A DNA stretch of 64,000 nucleotides from Sinobacterium caligoides (GCF_003752585.1 NZ_RKHR01000009.1:19254-83253), one strand, 5' to 3'. Positions 35,037 to 44,972 are shown, counted from the first letter of the stretch. The notes: generated by a model not told the origin, from the sequence alone. Program-made: numbers and translations.

Positions 35037-37088
35037 ATGGAACTTAGCTTTATGATAAATATTGGTAATAAGAAGCAAATGACGGGAATAGCGCTGATTG
35101 TGGCATCAAGCTTAGCGCAAGCAGCCTATGCAGTAACCCCGCCTGCCGCCAGTGCAATGTATGCGTACACCCCCTTGTCAATTAACAACTTTAAAGTAAA
35201 AGCTTCTTCTGGCTGGAGTACCGTACCTGATTTCGTTTGCTGGTCGACGCAACCGGGCACCTACAATGTTGGCTGCAGCTCTGACATTGACTTTGATGGC
35301 CCAGTCCCCTCAGGTATTGGCTCATACGATATTAATAAAACCATTCCGCCCGAACTCTTACAAGCCGGCGAAAACACAATTTATGTGACGCAATGCGAAA
35401 GCTCTCAAGGCTGGCAAAATTGTGGTGCCACCTTCGAAGAAACGTTTACCTTGGCCAGTAATTTTGACTACGAAAACACCACATCAAACGGCACCGGCGA
35501 GCTGGCCAACCTCACAAAAGATAAAATTCCCTACGCAACCGATAGCAATGTCGGCGCTGAGGCAGTAACTGCTGGCAACGACAAAGTGGTCGCAGGATAC
35601 GTCTCTGAATGGGCGCAATACGACCGCGGCTATGATTTAGAAAAACTCGAGCCAACCGCCTACACCGATTTAATTTATTCCTTTTTTGGCATCTGTGGCG
35701 ACTTGGGCGTTAGCACTAACACAAGTGTCGACGATGTGTATGCCAACAGAACACTAAAGGCGGAAGATGTCGCTAACGCCTGTAAGGCACGAGGCTTAGC
35801 CGATGGCTCAATCGTCATGATTGATGGCTGGGGCGGCTTGCAAAATAAAATTAGCGCGCGCCAAAAGGACAGCGCTGACAATACAGCACTCTACCACGGC
35901 GGCACCCCCCTCGACTTCTACGAGGCTGATGGCACCAAGATCACTAAAAACTACCTGAACGCGGAACAATATAATTTGTTCGATAAGACCAACGCAATGG
36001 GTCTAATGGGGCAACTGATTGAGCTAAAGAGTCAAAACCCCAATCTAAACGTCTCTGTTAGCATCGGTGGCTGGTCGCTGTCTGAGCCTTACCATCGCAT
36101 TGCCGCTAGCCCAGAACTGACGGATGTCTTCGCACAATCGATTGTCGATTTTGCCAAGAAATGGTCGTTTGTTGGCGGCTTTGATATCGACTGGGAATTC
36201 CCTGGTAGCGGTGGCGCAAGCAATGCCTATTCAGCAGACGACGGCGATAACTTCGTTACGCTAGTGAAGGCCGTCAGAGCCAAGCTGGATGCCAATGGCT
36301 TAGACCATATTAAGCTGTCGAGCGCTGTCGGCGCGTCCACGGAGCACATTAATCAGATTGGCAAGGATAACTATAAGGCTTTAGTTTCAGAGACAACCGG
36401 GCTAGACCGCTTGTACCTAATGAACTATGACTATTGGGGCGCGGCATTCTCAACAACCTTAGGCCACCAAAGCAACCTGTTTGGCAACTCTTTACCTGGC
36501 AACCTAAGCGCGACACAAAACAGTGCCGATAAAGCCATTAAGCTGCTCGAAAGTTACGACGTACCCGCATCGAAGATAGTGATCGGTGTGGCCAACTACT
36601 CACGGGGAAAGAATGGCGTCATCGTCACCGCCGGCGAGCCTGGTAGCGCTGATACCAGCACCATTGGTAACGATCCAGAACAGTTTGTTTACGGTACTTA
36701 CGAGGACTCTATTCTAGAAGGCTACGACCTGTTTGAGCATATTGCTGGCGCGAACCTTCTGGGCGATAAGGGCTTCAGCTTATATACCGATAAAACGGCC
36801 AATGCGGATTACTATTACAACAGTGGCTCTGGCGTTTATTACTCCATCGACACCCCAAGAACAGCCGCCTTAAAAGCTCACTATGCCAACGAAAACGGCC
36901 TTGCCGGAGCGTTTGTCTGGACCGTCGAATACGACTACAAAGGCCAGACAGTCAACACGCTGAATGAAGCGCTAGGTAAGACGATAACCAGTGAAATGAG
37001 CGCTCCCGGTGATCGTGCGCTGAAAGCTAGCACCTGCGGCATCAACGTCGACTCGGTAGAATGTGAGACGCTCAACAACCAGCACTAA
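35037..37088 (+). CDS. Secreted GH18 chitinase
   Basis: A 683-residue exported glycoside hydrolase family 18 enzyme. A signal peptide ends near AQAAYA (about residue 32), an N-terminal domain with several Trp and Cys follows (about 33-140), then a large GH18 barrel (about 180-650). SIGGWSLSEP and the catalytic GGFDIDWEFPG are seen, with the acid Glu387; the YLMNYDYWGA and FVWTVEYDY segments complete the active site. It cleaves chitin with retention, via substrate assistance. An internal ATG at 35052 is an alternative start. There is no separate chitin-binding domain that I can name. It is a single-gene unit with its own terminator. Confidence 0.9.
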   Translation: MELSFMINIGNKKQMTGIALIVASSLAQAAYAVTPPAASAMYAYTPLSINNFKVKASSGWSTVPDFVCWSTQPGTYNVGCSSDIDFDGPVPSGIGSYDINKTIPPELLQAGENTIYVTQCESSQGWQNCGATFEETFTLASNFDYENTTSNGTGELANLTKDKIPYATDSNVGAEAVTAGNDKVVAGYVSEWAQYDRGYDLEKLEPTAYTDLIYSFFGICGDLGVSTNTSVDDVYANRTLKAEDVANACKARGLADGSIVMIDGWGGLQNKISARQKDSADNTALYHGGTPLDFYEADGTKITKNYLNAEQYNLFDKTNAMGLMGQLIELKSQNPNLNVSVSIGGWSLSEPYHRIAASPELTDVFAQSIVDFAKKWSFVGGFDIDWEFPGSGGASNAYSADDGDNFVTLVKAVRAKLDANGLDHIKLSSAVGASTEHINQIGKDNYKALVSETTGLDRLYLMNYDYWGAAFSTTLGHQSNLFGNSLPGNLSATQNSADKAIKLLESYDVPASKIVIGVANYSRGKNGVIVTAGEPGSADTSTIGNDPEQFVYGTYEDSILEGYDLFEHIAGANLLGDKGFSLYTDKTANADYYYNSGSGVYYSIDTPRTAALKAHYANENGLAGAFVWTVEYDYKGQTVNTLNEALGKTITSEMSAPGDRALKASTCGINVDSVECETLNNQH

Positions 37089-37106
37089 CCGGGTGTTTCC
37101 CCCTAA

Positions 37107-37138
37107 AAAAAGAGGAGCCTTTTGGGCTCCTTTTTTTG
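37107..37138 (+). terminator. Intrinsic terminator after the chitinase gene
   Basis: AGGAGCC (37113-37119), loop TTTTG, GGCTCCT (37125-37131), followed by seven T; an A-run lies on the other side. Confidence 0.9.
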
Positions 37139-37707
37139 TGTCTGTCATAACACTCGCCTGCACACCGCAGGGTGAGGTCTTGGGTTTTGCCGCAACTCAG
37201 CTGACTTAAGCGTAATGTGACCTTATAGCGATGGGTGTCACTCTAACGTTTATGGGTTTTACCCTAATTACATTGTCACACTAAAACGTTAACGTGCTTA
37301 GAGGGTCGTATTCACAAGGCCTGTCCTCTATTTTTTATTGTCATAAAAATACCGCGCCCCAAACGGGGCGCGGCATAAGCAGTCGAACTATAAAGGATAA
37401 ACTACCGTTAATAAAGCACAATGCCACCTGAAACTTACTAACGATACTATTATAACGAAGAAGCACGCCCTTCCCTCAGCAATCAATAAAACTAACGATA
37501 GGGATTTTCGACAGTTGATTCGCTTAGAGTCGCCGATAGCGGGTAGATACGACAAATGTGAACTAGACCCCCTTCACTAGACGAGGTTCGGCATCAAACC
37601 ACTAGCGAGCAAATAATCCCTCGCGATACAATAACGATTAAGCTATGCCGGATTGGCAGCTAACAATAAACATTAAAAATATAAGCTAACAATAAAGAGT
37701 AATGTTC
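37139..37707. other. Intergenic stretch with a GC-rich hairpin
   Basis: About 570 bases without a gene. A perfect nine-base-pair hairpin, CCGCGCCCC-AAAC-GGGGCGCGG, lies at 37352-37373. On the minus strand it is followed by TATTTTTA, so it looks like a leftward terminator, though no leftward gene lies upstream to need it. The remainder shows no structure I can name. Confidence 0.45.
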
Positions 37708-38334
37708 ATGCCGTTTAGTACCACAAAGATTGCCGCGATCACTTTTGCATCGCTATTTTCTCTCTCTGCCCTGGGCCAACAGGACCGTGCTGCCGAAGCA
37801 CCGAAAGCCCTCCCCGAAAATGAATGGAACATACTGGCAGGCGTCACCAGCTTCGACAGTGACTTCGCCGATAGCCTGGGTGTCGACGACACCGGCTATC
37901 TGGTCGGTGCCGCTTATACAGGATACTTTTCCTTCCTACGCTATAGTGCTGGAGGGGCGCTGATCATTCTGGATGATAAAGCAGAGTTTACCCAACGCGT
38001 CGAAAACGTCTTCGGCGGTGACGAGAGAGATGAAGACTCCTCCATTGATGCCGGCATGCTATTCGCCGAGATCGGCAGCCAATACGCTTTTGGCAATAAT
38101 GATCGAGCCACTGTCGGCATGATGGCCGGCTATAGCTACTTCGATGTCGAGCGTAGCATCAGCTTATGCCAAGATTGTCGTGAGGATGATATCGAAGTAG
38201 AGAGCTCTTTCTACCTGAAGCCTTTTGTGGCCTATCGGTTTACCGACTCCTTCCTCGTACGCTTAGAGTACACCAACTACCAGGAAGAGCAGAGCTTTGA
38301 AAACGCCATCACGCTGAACTTCAGCATCCTATAA
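37708..38334 (+). CDS. Outer-membrane beta-barrel protein
   Basis: A 208-residue exported protein with a signal peptide ending near ALG-QQ and alternating polar/hydrophobic strands that end in the aromatic-rich NAITLNFSIL. The size fits an eight-stranded OmpA/OmpW-like barrel. The ATG at 37708 was chosen because AAAGAG (37694-37699) is at correct distance; the ATG at 37702 is too near. A CQDCRED loop carries two cysteines that may form an extracellular disulfide. No specific family or substrate is recognised, and there are no operon partners. Confidence 0.7.
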   Translation: MPFSTTKIAAITFASLFSLSALGQQDRAAEAPKALPENEWNILAGVTSFDSDFADSLGVDDTGYLVGAAYTGYFSFLRYSAGGALIILDDKAEFTQRVENVFGGDERDEDSSIDAGMLFAEIGSQYAFGNNDRATVGMMAGYSYFDVERSISLCQDCREDDIEVESSFYLKPFVAYRFTDSFLVRLEYTNYQEEQSFENAITLNFSIL

Positions 38335-38839
38335 GCTGCCCGGCGGTGCCCCGTGCGCCGCTTCTTTTTGATTGCTTAGCAAAGCGCTTGCCCTTAACGG
38401 CGTCTCTATATGATTCCCCCGCACACCTCCCCCCCACGCCCCCACGCCCCCACGCCCCCACGCCCCCACGCCCCCACATATTTTATTTTGCTATCGCCCT
38501 TTTATGACAAAAATATTACAGGTAAATCTGGTATAAAATTCAGCAGGTTTTTCACGCCACGAGAGACGAATGAAGCCTATAGGACGCGTGACACCACAGT
38601 CCATTATCAATAGCCGTTCCATAATGGGATTCAGCAATCAAAATCAAAGAATACGCATTGATTTTCTTGCTAGATTGATCGTTAAGATGAAGTCTCTGCG
38701 CACTATAAAGCGAGGCTCGGTCGCCGCCCTAATCGGGGCTAATAATGAATACTACACTTGGTAATATCCTCCCCTTAAATGAAGGAGGTGCATTAGCAAT
38801 TATCGTCGCTAGTGTTGGATGCAATAGAAGGAGTCGTTT
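38335..38839. other. Intergenic stretch with a short tandem repeat
   Basis: About 500 bases without a supported gene. It contains the CCCCCACG microsatellite and, at the right end, the GAAGGAG ribosome binding site (38827-38833) of the DUF2339 gene. Short frames at 38410 and 38570 have no homology and no start signals. Confidence 0.4.
38431..38477. repeat. CCCCCACG microsatellite
   Basis: Five perfect copies of the 8-bp unit CCCCCACG (38431-38470) followed by a partial copy, preceded by a further C-rich tract. It lies in the intergenic space 97 bases after the barrel gene. Confidence 0.92.
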
Positions 38840-41653
38840 GTGGAGTGGTTTTTGGGGACCGTTATAGGTTTTATCATTGGCAGTGAGCTGTTCTTAGGGG
38901 CGCTGCCCGGTGCAGCAATAGGCTCAGCAATAGGCTTCTTGCTCGGCAAGATCAACCAGCTGAGTAAGCAGAGCGTCGGCCTGCAACGAGAGCTCACCGA
39001 ACTGAAGCAGAGAGTAAGCACGCTGCTTAAGCAAGACGAAGACACTCAACCCGAGGGCAGTCACGTCAAGCAGGAAAGCCCTGAGAAACAGACCGCTGCC
39101 CCTCCTCCTCAACCCGCCATCAAAGCGGTGGAGGTTCCCGAGGCAGAAGCGCTCGTTAGCCCACCGGTTGATCATCGACAAGAGGAAACCAAGCTTGCTA
39201 CGGATGAAACCACCGCCGCCGCGGAAGACGCCCCCTTACAGTCAGCGCAAGCCGACTCCCAGCCCAGCTTCGCTGATACTTTGGCTAAAAACAGCAACGC
39301 CGCTGTCGACTACGTTAAATCGTTAGTTGGAAAAGTTAACGTTGTTACCCGCGTCGGAATCGTGGTGCTATTTTTTGGTGTCGCCTTCCTATTAAAGTAT
39401 ACCGTTGAGAATTTTTCCGTGCCGATCGAGGCCCGCCTGCTAGCGGTTGCTGCCGGGGCTGCAGCGCTACTCTTTTTTGGCTGGAGGCTGCGCGAAAAGC
39501 GCCAAGACTACGCCGTATTAATACAGGGCGCTGCCGTCGGCCTGTTGTATTTAGTCACCTACACAGCACTGAGCCTATACCAGCTATTGCCAATGAGCGC
39601 AGGCTTTCCCCTGATGCTGCTTATTTCGCTCTTTACGGTCTTTCTCGCCCTCAAGCAGGATGCGAAAGGACTCGCCATGTTTGCAATTTTAGGCGGTTTT
39701 CTCGCGCCGATACTGACTTCCACAGGCTCTGGCAGCCATGTCATGCTGTTTGGTTATTATGCGATACTCAATGTAGGTATTGTTTTGATTACCTGGTTTA
39801 AATCGTGGCGATACCTGCCGTTAATGGGCTTTGTCTTTACTTTTTTAATCGGTGCAGCCTGGGGTGCGACCCAATACCGCCCCGAGCACTTTGCTTCCAC
39901 CGAGCCCTTCCTCATTTTGTTTATGCTGTTTTATATCGCCGTCGTGTTGATGTTTGCCCTGCGCAAACGTTGGCAGCATGCCCCGGTATTTGATGGCCTG
40001 TTGGTCTTTGGCCCCCCTGCGATTGGCATGGGGCTACAATCACAGCTTGTACAACACACCCAATACGGTATGGCCTGGAGCGCCCTCGGCTTTGGCCTCT
40101 GTTATTTAGCAATCGTTAAATACTGGAATAAAGCACTGACTGAGCAGTCACCACTATTGAAAGAGTGCTTTCTCGCGATCGGTTTAGTGTTGGTCTCCCT
40201 CGCGGTTCCCTACGCTTTTGACGCCGATCTCACCGCGTTGATTTGGACGCTTGAAGGTCTCGGCGGGTTTTGGCTTGCTGTTCGCCAGCAACGTTACTGG
40301 GCATCTCTACTCGCCTTATTAGTCCAGCTCGGGGCTGGCCTATTCTGGCTGCTTGGCTGGATCTTTGACGCCTCACCTAGCGGTGAGTACCTGTTTGCCA
40401 ACTTAGCTTACTTCAACGCCGCCTTAATCGCCCTGGCCGGCCTGTACAGCGCTTGGTTATTACAAGCGCAGCCCAGCAGCTTTCGCCTACGCAGCTGCCA
40501 CTGGCCAATACTGGCTTGGGGACTACTGTGGTGGTATGCCGCCGCCGCCTGGCAACTTGAGAGCCATCTCGACCAAAGCTATCTGCCTGCTGCTGCACTC
40601 TTATTCATCAGCGCAAGCGCCTTGCTGCTACAGGGGGTACGCCGTCGATTCAACTGGCAGGCTGTGTTACCGATGATACTCGCACTATTGCCTATGATGT
40701 TGTTGCTAGCCATGTCGACCATCGCCATTGTCCAGCGTCCCTCGCAGTCATTAGGCTTCCTCGCCTGGCCGATCGCCATTCTCAGCCTGTATTGGCTGTA
40801 CAATAAAACGGATATTTTTCAGGGCAAAGTCAGCCAACAAGAAGCCAGTTCCCATGCCACAGCCTTTTTACTGGCTGTCGCTCTGCTCAGCTGGGAGATC
40901 GTCGCAAGAATCAACGCCCTCAACTGGGAAGTTATATCTGGCATTCAAGGGACTACAGGAATACACAGCTGGCCTCTGATCGGTGGAGGCATACCGGCCT
41001 TGGCTGCCGCATGGCTGATTACAAAAGTCAGGTTCTGGCGTATTGAACTCGACACCGTCTATCGTCAGGTTGTGTCAGCGATACTCTATGCGGGGCTTTT
41101 GATTAACGTACTCATCTGTTGCCTCATAAAACCCGATATCTCACCACTCAATTACTGGCCACTATTGAATCCGTTAGATCTGTGGCAAATAGCTGTTATC
41201 GCTTCCGCCGCACTGTGGTGGATGAAGACATCCAATAAAATACCCGATCCCCTCTACGCCAATGCTGGCTGGTGGCTGCTCGCTGCCATCAGCTTTATTT
41301 ACGTGAATACGTTATTACTACGCATTATCCATATCACGAGTGGCATCCCCTTCGACCTCAACATACTAATGCAGGCCGACATCGTGCAGACGGCGCTGTC
41401 GATACTTTGGACGACAATAGGCGTCGCCCTCTTCGCCGCGACGAAGTACTGGCAGAAGAGAGCCTTGTGGTTAGTCGGCGTCGGGCTATTTGCCGTGGTG
41501 GTGATCAAACTCTTTGCCGTGGATCTGGCAAACAGCGGTACGGTGGCAAGAATCGTGTCGTTTATCGCGGTGGGCGTATTGCTGCTCGCGGTAGGCTACT
41601 TGGTGCCGATCCCCGATAAAGAGGAGGAGGCAGAGGCAGAAGCTGAGGCTTAA
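38840..41653 (+). CDS. DUF2339 large integral membrane protein
   Basis: A 937-residue protein starting at GTG 38840, six bases behind GAAGGAG. The N-terminus has a Gly-rich membrane segment (GAAIGSAIGFLLGK), then a coiled coil (about 35-65), a Pro/Ala/Glu-rich linker to about 150, and a long hydrophobic body of around 25 segments from about 170 to 920, with an acidic tail. The segment VNVVTRVGIVVLFFGVAFLLKY is typical of the start of the DUF2339 domain. Function unknown; the family is thought to be transporter- or glycan-related only by topology. It is a single gene with its own terminator. Confidence 0.88.
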   Translation: MEWFLGTVIGFIIGSELFLGALPGAAIGSAIGFLLGKINQLSKQSVGLQRELTELKQRVSTLLKQDEDTQPEGSHVKQESPEKQTAAPPPQPAIKAVEVPEAEALVSPPVDHRQEETKLATDETTAAAEDAPLQSAQADSQPSFADTLAKNSNAAVDYVKSLVGKVNVVTRVGIVVLFFGVAFLLKYTVENFSVPIEARLLAVAAGAAALLFFGWRLREKRQDYAVLIQGAAVGLLYLVTYTALSLYQLLPMSAGFPLMLLISLFTVFLALKQDAKGLAMFAILGGFLAPILTSTGSGSHVMLFGYYAILNVGIVLITWFKSWRYLPLMGFVFTFLIGAAWGATQYRPEHFASTEPFLILFMLFYIAVVLMFALRKRWQHAPVFDGLLVFGPPAIGMGLQSQLVQHTQYGMAWSALGFGLCYLAIVKYWNKALTEQSPLLKECFLAIGLVLVSLAVPYAFDADLTALIWTLEGLGGFWLAVRQQRYWASLLALLVQLGAGLFWLLGWIFDASPSGEYLFANLAYFNAALIALAGLYSAWLLQAQPSSFRLRSCHWPILAWGLLWWYAAAAWQLESHLDQSYLPAAALLFISASALLLQGVRRRFNWQAVLPMILALLPMMLLLAMSTIAIVQRPSQSLGFLAWPIAILSLYWLYNKTDIFQGKVSQQEASSHATAFLLAVALLSWEIVARINALNWEVISGIQGTTGIHSWPLIGGGIPALAAAWLITKVRFWRIELDTVYRQVVSAILYAGLLINVLICCLIKPDISPLNYWPLLNPLDLWQIAVIASAALWWMKTSNKIPDPLYANAGWWLLAAISFIYVNTLLLRIIHITSGIPFDLNILMQADIVQTALSILWTTIGVALFAATKYWQKRALWLVGVGLFAVVVIKLFAVDLANSGTVARIVSFIAVGVLLLAVGYLVPIPDKEEEAEAEAEA

Positions 41654-41661
41654 CACCAACC

Positions 41662-41694
41662 GCTGACGGAGCGCCACGCTCCGTCAGCTTTTCT
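41662..41694 (+). terminator. Intrinsic terminator after the DUF2339 gene
   Basis: An 11-bp perfect stem GCTGACGGAGC/GCTCCGTCAGC around GCCAC, followed by TTTTCTCCCCTTTT. Confidence 0.88.
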
Positions 41695-41815
41695 CCCCTT
41701 TTACTGCTCCCATAGCTTCTCTAAAGATTGAAATAGCGGCTCGTTAGCGTAGAGTAGCTGCCCAAGATAAAAATAACATAGATAAGACGTTAGTAACGTC
41801 TCAAGGTAGTGCACG

Positions 41816-42397
41816 ATGCAAATTAAAATAAGTAAGCACTTAGCTTCAACAATGAAAAGAATTCTTCCTCTGCTACTCACAGTGTTTCTCTTTGGCTGCA
41901 GCACTTCTGCGCCAACAACAACTGAGAGGAACAGCCAAAAAGTCGATCAAAATAAACACTCACTTACCAAAAACCTCATGCCTAAGTATGGTAACTGGTG
42001 TGGCGCTAATCACCCTGAAGACATTAACAATGCCGAACAGCCAATTAACTCACTCGATGAGGCCTGTATGCGTCATGATTATTGTTACGGGAAATCAGGC
42101 TACTTCGACTGCACCTGTGATGCAGCTTTAAACGACGAAATCATTAGTGGTTTAAAAAACGGCCTTTATAGCGGCCAAGAAAAGGTTTTTGCACGATCTG
42201 TTCACCTTTATTTCAATGGCTCTCCCTGCAACGGTGACCACAGCACGAAAGTAGCCCCCTCTCGCTTTCTACATAACATCGTCAAGGGTGTAGGCCACAC
42301 CTCCAGCAATATCGTCAACAATATCAGTAATAAATCTACTGCCATTATTAACAAACTGCCTACTACCCAAGAACTAGCTGATGACGATAGTGAATAA
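41816..42397 (+). CDS. Secreted phospholipase A2-like lipoprotein
   Basis: A 193-residue predicted lipoprotein (lipobox LFGC, Cys28). The calcium-loop motif YGNWCG (58-63) and the catalytic His87-Asp88 in DEACMRHDYCYG match the signature of secretory phospholipase A2, with cysteines spaced for the conserved disulfides. The enzyme would hydrolyse the sn-2 acyl bond of phospholipids, either in the cell's own outer membrane or in other cells. An ATG at 41852 gives a shorter, more typical signal peptide and is an alternative start. The C-terminal 60 residues, rich in Asn and Ser, are outside the enzyme domain. Confidence 0.75.
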   Translation: MQIKISKHLASTMKRILPLLLTVFLFGCSTSAPTTTERNSQKVDQNKHSLTKNLMPKYGNWCGANHPEDINNAEQPINSLDEACMRHDYCYGKSGYFDCTCDAALNDEIISGLKNGLYSGQEKVFARSVHLYFNGSPCNGDHSTKVAPSRFLHNIVKGVGHTSSNIVNNISNKSTAIINKLPTTQELADDDSE

Positions 42398-42431
42398 CCA
42401 ACGAAGTCATCAACCACTTGGGAGCTCCAAT

Positions 42432-42884
42432 ATGGATGATTATCGCCAGATTGAAACACTGATTTATCGCTATGCCGAGCTGATCGACGCAGGCAAACTA
42501 ACAGAGTTAGCCAAACTATTCCGCCTTGCCGAGTTTTATCGCGCGGATGGCGAACTTAGCGCCCGCGGTGAAGAGGCGTTTCTCGCACTGCAACAACGTG
42601 CCGTCAGACTCTACAACAACGGCACCCCCTGCACGAAGCACGTCACCAGCAACGTCATCATCGAACTGAGCCCATCGAGCCACAGCGCAACGGCACGCTC
42701 TTATTTTAGCGTTTTGCAAGCTGTAGAAGGCTTTCCATTACAAACAATCATCGCCGGTCGGTACCTCGACAGCTTTGCTCGTATCGAAGGTGTTTGGCAG
42801 TTCAAAAAACGGCAGGTCATACCCGAGCTTATTGGCGACCTCAGCCACCACCTGCTCTTTGACATCACAACTGAGCAGCAATAA
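42432..42884 (+). CDS. SnoaL-like/NTF2-fold protein
   Basis: A 150-residue protein of the SnoaL_4 type (cone-shaped alpha+beta barrel; polyketide cyclases, scytalone dehydratase, ring-hydroxylating dioxygenase beta subunits). DYRQIETLIYRYAELIDAGKL is the typical opening helix pair, and TKHVTSNVIIELSP follows as in the family. The start is ATG 42432 behind GGGAG; an upstream in-frame ATG overlaps the phospholipase gene. The family covers enzymes and ligand-binding proteins, so no reaction is assigned. It is convergent with an epoxide hydrolase-like gene 25 bases away. Confidence 0.75.
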   Translation: MDDYRQIETLIYRYAELIDAGKLTELAKLFRLAEFYRADGELSARGEEAFLALQQRAVRLYNNGTPCTKHVTSNVIIELSPSSHSATARSYFSVLQAVEGFPLQTIIAGRYLDSFARIEGVWQFKKRQVIPELIGDLSHHLLFDITTEQQ

Positions 42885-42909
42885 AGCGCAACTGTTAGCG
42901 ACGCGCTGT

Positions 42910-43881
42910 TTATTGAGTTAGTTGTTGCAGATGCTTAATCAACAACTGATTCACCTGCTCTGGCTTTTCTAATTGCACCAAGTGACCGGCACCGGCAATC
43001 ATCTCGACCGCCCGAAGATCAGGGAACTGCGCGCGCATCAGCTCAATCGGGCTGTCGCCGTGAAAGCCCTCTAGGTCACAGTCTAACTCACTGCCGATAA
43101 AGCACGCAGGTACGCTGCTCTGTTTGCCCTCCTGCGCTTTGCGCTGCTGCCACTTCAAGTCCATTGAGCGATACCAGTTCAACCCACCGGTAAAACCAGA
43201 GCAGCTATATTCCGTGACAAAGACCTCCATCGCCTGCTCATCCATCCAGGGCCAGGGCAACGGTGGTGGCTCTGGCAGCGCATCAAGGTAAGCGGTGCCG
43301 GGCGGATGCTGCCACACATCGAGATAGTGGTAGTCACCACTGAGCGCGTAAAACACCTTGGTCAGAAACTCACGAGGGGCTGCATTTAACGCCTGATCAG
43401 CCATCCCCGGTTGACGAAAATACTCAATATGCACGAAGTGATTTTTCGCCATCTCCGCGTACTCTATCAATGGAGGGATATCGGGGTTATGCGGTGCTGC
43501 CGGGTTTTCTAAGCCGATCACCGCCAACAGACGCTCTGGCGCATGAAAGGCGAGATCATAGGCCGCAAAGGCACCGAAATCTAAGCCAACGAAGACTGCC
43601 TGCTCGATCTCGAGATGATCGAGAAGCCCTAGTAAGTCTCGGTTAATCTGGTCAATGCCGTAGGCCGCCACCTCACTCGGTGCGCTCGTCTGCCCCATGC
43701 CCCTTAAATCTGGCGCAATAACACGATAGCCCGCCTCTGCTAATACAGGGATTTGATGGTGCCAACTGAACCAGCAGTGAGGAAAGCCGTGGCAGAGCAC
43801 CACCGGCACCCCCTGCCCCTGCTCGACATAATGCACCGTCAGTCCATTGATCTCGGCGTAGTGATGCTGCCAGTTGCTCAT
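42910..43881 (-). CDS. Alpha/beta hydrolase, epoxide hydrolase-like
   Basis: A 323-residue alpha/beta hydrolase. HGFPHCWFSW forms the oxyanion hole, the nucleophile is Asp101 in GLDFGAF, and the catalytic His lies in GAGHLVQLEKP. The cap contains FTGGLNWYRSMD, whose Tyr is where epoxide hydrolases hold an epoxide-activating residue. An Asp nucleophile separates it from esterases and groups it with soluble epoxide hydrolases and haloalkane or haloacetate dehalogenases; the HGFP and GGLNWYR motifs favour epoxide hydrolase. AGGGAT precedes the ATG. It acts in the cytoplasm on an unknown epoxide, possibly from lipids or xenobiotics. Confidence 0.85.
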   Translation of the reverse strand: MSNWQHHYAEINGLTVHYVEQGQGVPVVLCHGFPHCWFSWHHQIPVLAEAGYRVIAPDLRGMGQTSAPSEVAAYGIDQINRDLLGLLDHLEIEQAVFVGLDFGAFAAYDLAFHAPERLLAVIGLENPAAPHNPDIPPLIEYAEMAKNHFVHIEYFRQPGMADQALNAAPREFLTKVFYALSGDYHYLDVWQHPPGTAYLDALPEPPPLPWPWMDEQAMEVFVTEYSCSGFTGGLNWYRSMDLKWQQRKAQEGKQSSVPACFIGSELDCDLEGFHGDSPIELMRAQFPDLRAVEMIAGAGHLVQLEKPEQVNQLLIKHLQQLTQ

Positions 43882-44129
43882 GTTATATCCCTATATTTAT
43901 TATGGTTATATTAATTGCACTAGAAAGCTAGCATAAGATAGCCAGCAATAAGCCGCTAGCCATAAAAGAGCGGGAGATTAAGGAAAATGTGGGAAAGACT
44001 ACGGCTATGATAATTCGTTAGGTGATCGAAACGAGAATTACAACCAGGTCGGATTCCGTTACAATTCAAACAGAATAGTAATAACAAGCGGCTTATATAG
44101 CCGGCCTTTACCCATGGAAATAGAATAAT

Positions 44130-44714
44130 ATGACGCCATTGAAGTATAGCCTAATCATCGTACCCGCTCTCATTGCAACACCTTCCTTTGCCGATGAGAA
44201 TAGCTCGGGGCTCTATTTAGGGCTTAAAGCAAACTACTCGCAATATGAAAACTTAAAGCTCGAGCGCCACTTTGACGAAAACTCATGGCCACTTGTAAAT
44301 ACGCAGGGAGTGGGGTTGTTAGTGGGCTACCAGTTTACAGACTATCTATCAGCAGAGGTGGAATATGCCGAGTTTGACACCGAAACTAAAAATGATGAAG
44401 TGAATGACTGTCTTAATATAGCCTTACCATGTACTACCGCCCCCGCCCTTGTTGAGTCCAGATCATACGCTGCGTATATAGCCTACAGAGGCCTAGGTAA
44501 ATATTATCTAAAGGGCAAAATAGGTTATCAATATACTGAAAATGAGGTGATCTTTGAAAGGTCCGACGTCACATTAGACACAGTATACCAAGTCAGCCTT
44601 GTTAGCGGCGTGGGTGCTGGCTTACGCCTAAACAACGTATCGCTTGAGGCAGAATACACCTATTCCAGCCGATCGGTCAGCTACGTCAGCGCAGGGGCCT
44701 TCTATCATTTTTAA
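44130..44714 (+). CDS. Outer-membrane beta-barrel protein, OmpA-like porin family
   Basis: A 194-residue exported protein with a signal peptide (cleavage near SFA-DE) and alternating strands ending in the aromatic VSAGAFYHF. SSGLYLGLKANYSQYENLK and QGVGLLVGYQFTDYLSAEVEY are typical of OmpA_b-brl-type eight-stranded barrels. A CLNIALPC segment in a predicted loop may form a disulfide. No partner genes, and the function is unknown. Confidence 0.75.
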   Translation: MTPLKYSLIIVPALIATPSFADENSSGLYLGLKANYSQYENLKLERHFDENSWPLVNTQGVGLLVGYQFTDYLSAEVEYAEFDTETKNDEVNDCLNIALPCTTAPALVESRSYAAYIAYRGLGKYYLKGKIGYQYTENEVIFERSDVTLDTVYQVSLVSGVGAGLRLNNVSLEAEYTYSSRSVSYVSAGAFYHF

Positions 44715-44972
44715 GCGCCGTACCGAACCCTGCCGACAGCTGACCTCGGCAGCAGGCGTATCAGATCGACTCAATACTCTAGGCCTCGCCAATTTTGAGA
44801 AAAACCTGAATATAATAGGCGATTACATGCATTAGGTTTCTATCGTTTGATGAACAAGACAGTCATAAATAATTATCAACGTCCATCAAACGGTCATATT
44901 TTTATGCGATAATCAGTCGTCGTCATCGGGGAAGGACTCCCCAATAAGCCACTCGTCTAAAAGGAGTTAAAC

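Noticed and set aside
37352..37373. GC-rich hairpin as an intrinsic terminator
   Set aside because: The T-run is on the minus strand and interrupted, and no leftward gene is present upstream; recorded only as part of the intergenic stretch.
38410..38764. Two short frames around the CCCCCACG repeat
   Set aside because: One is a translation of the microsatellite itself and the other has no homology or ribosome binding site.
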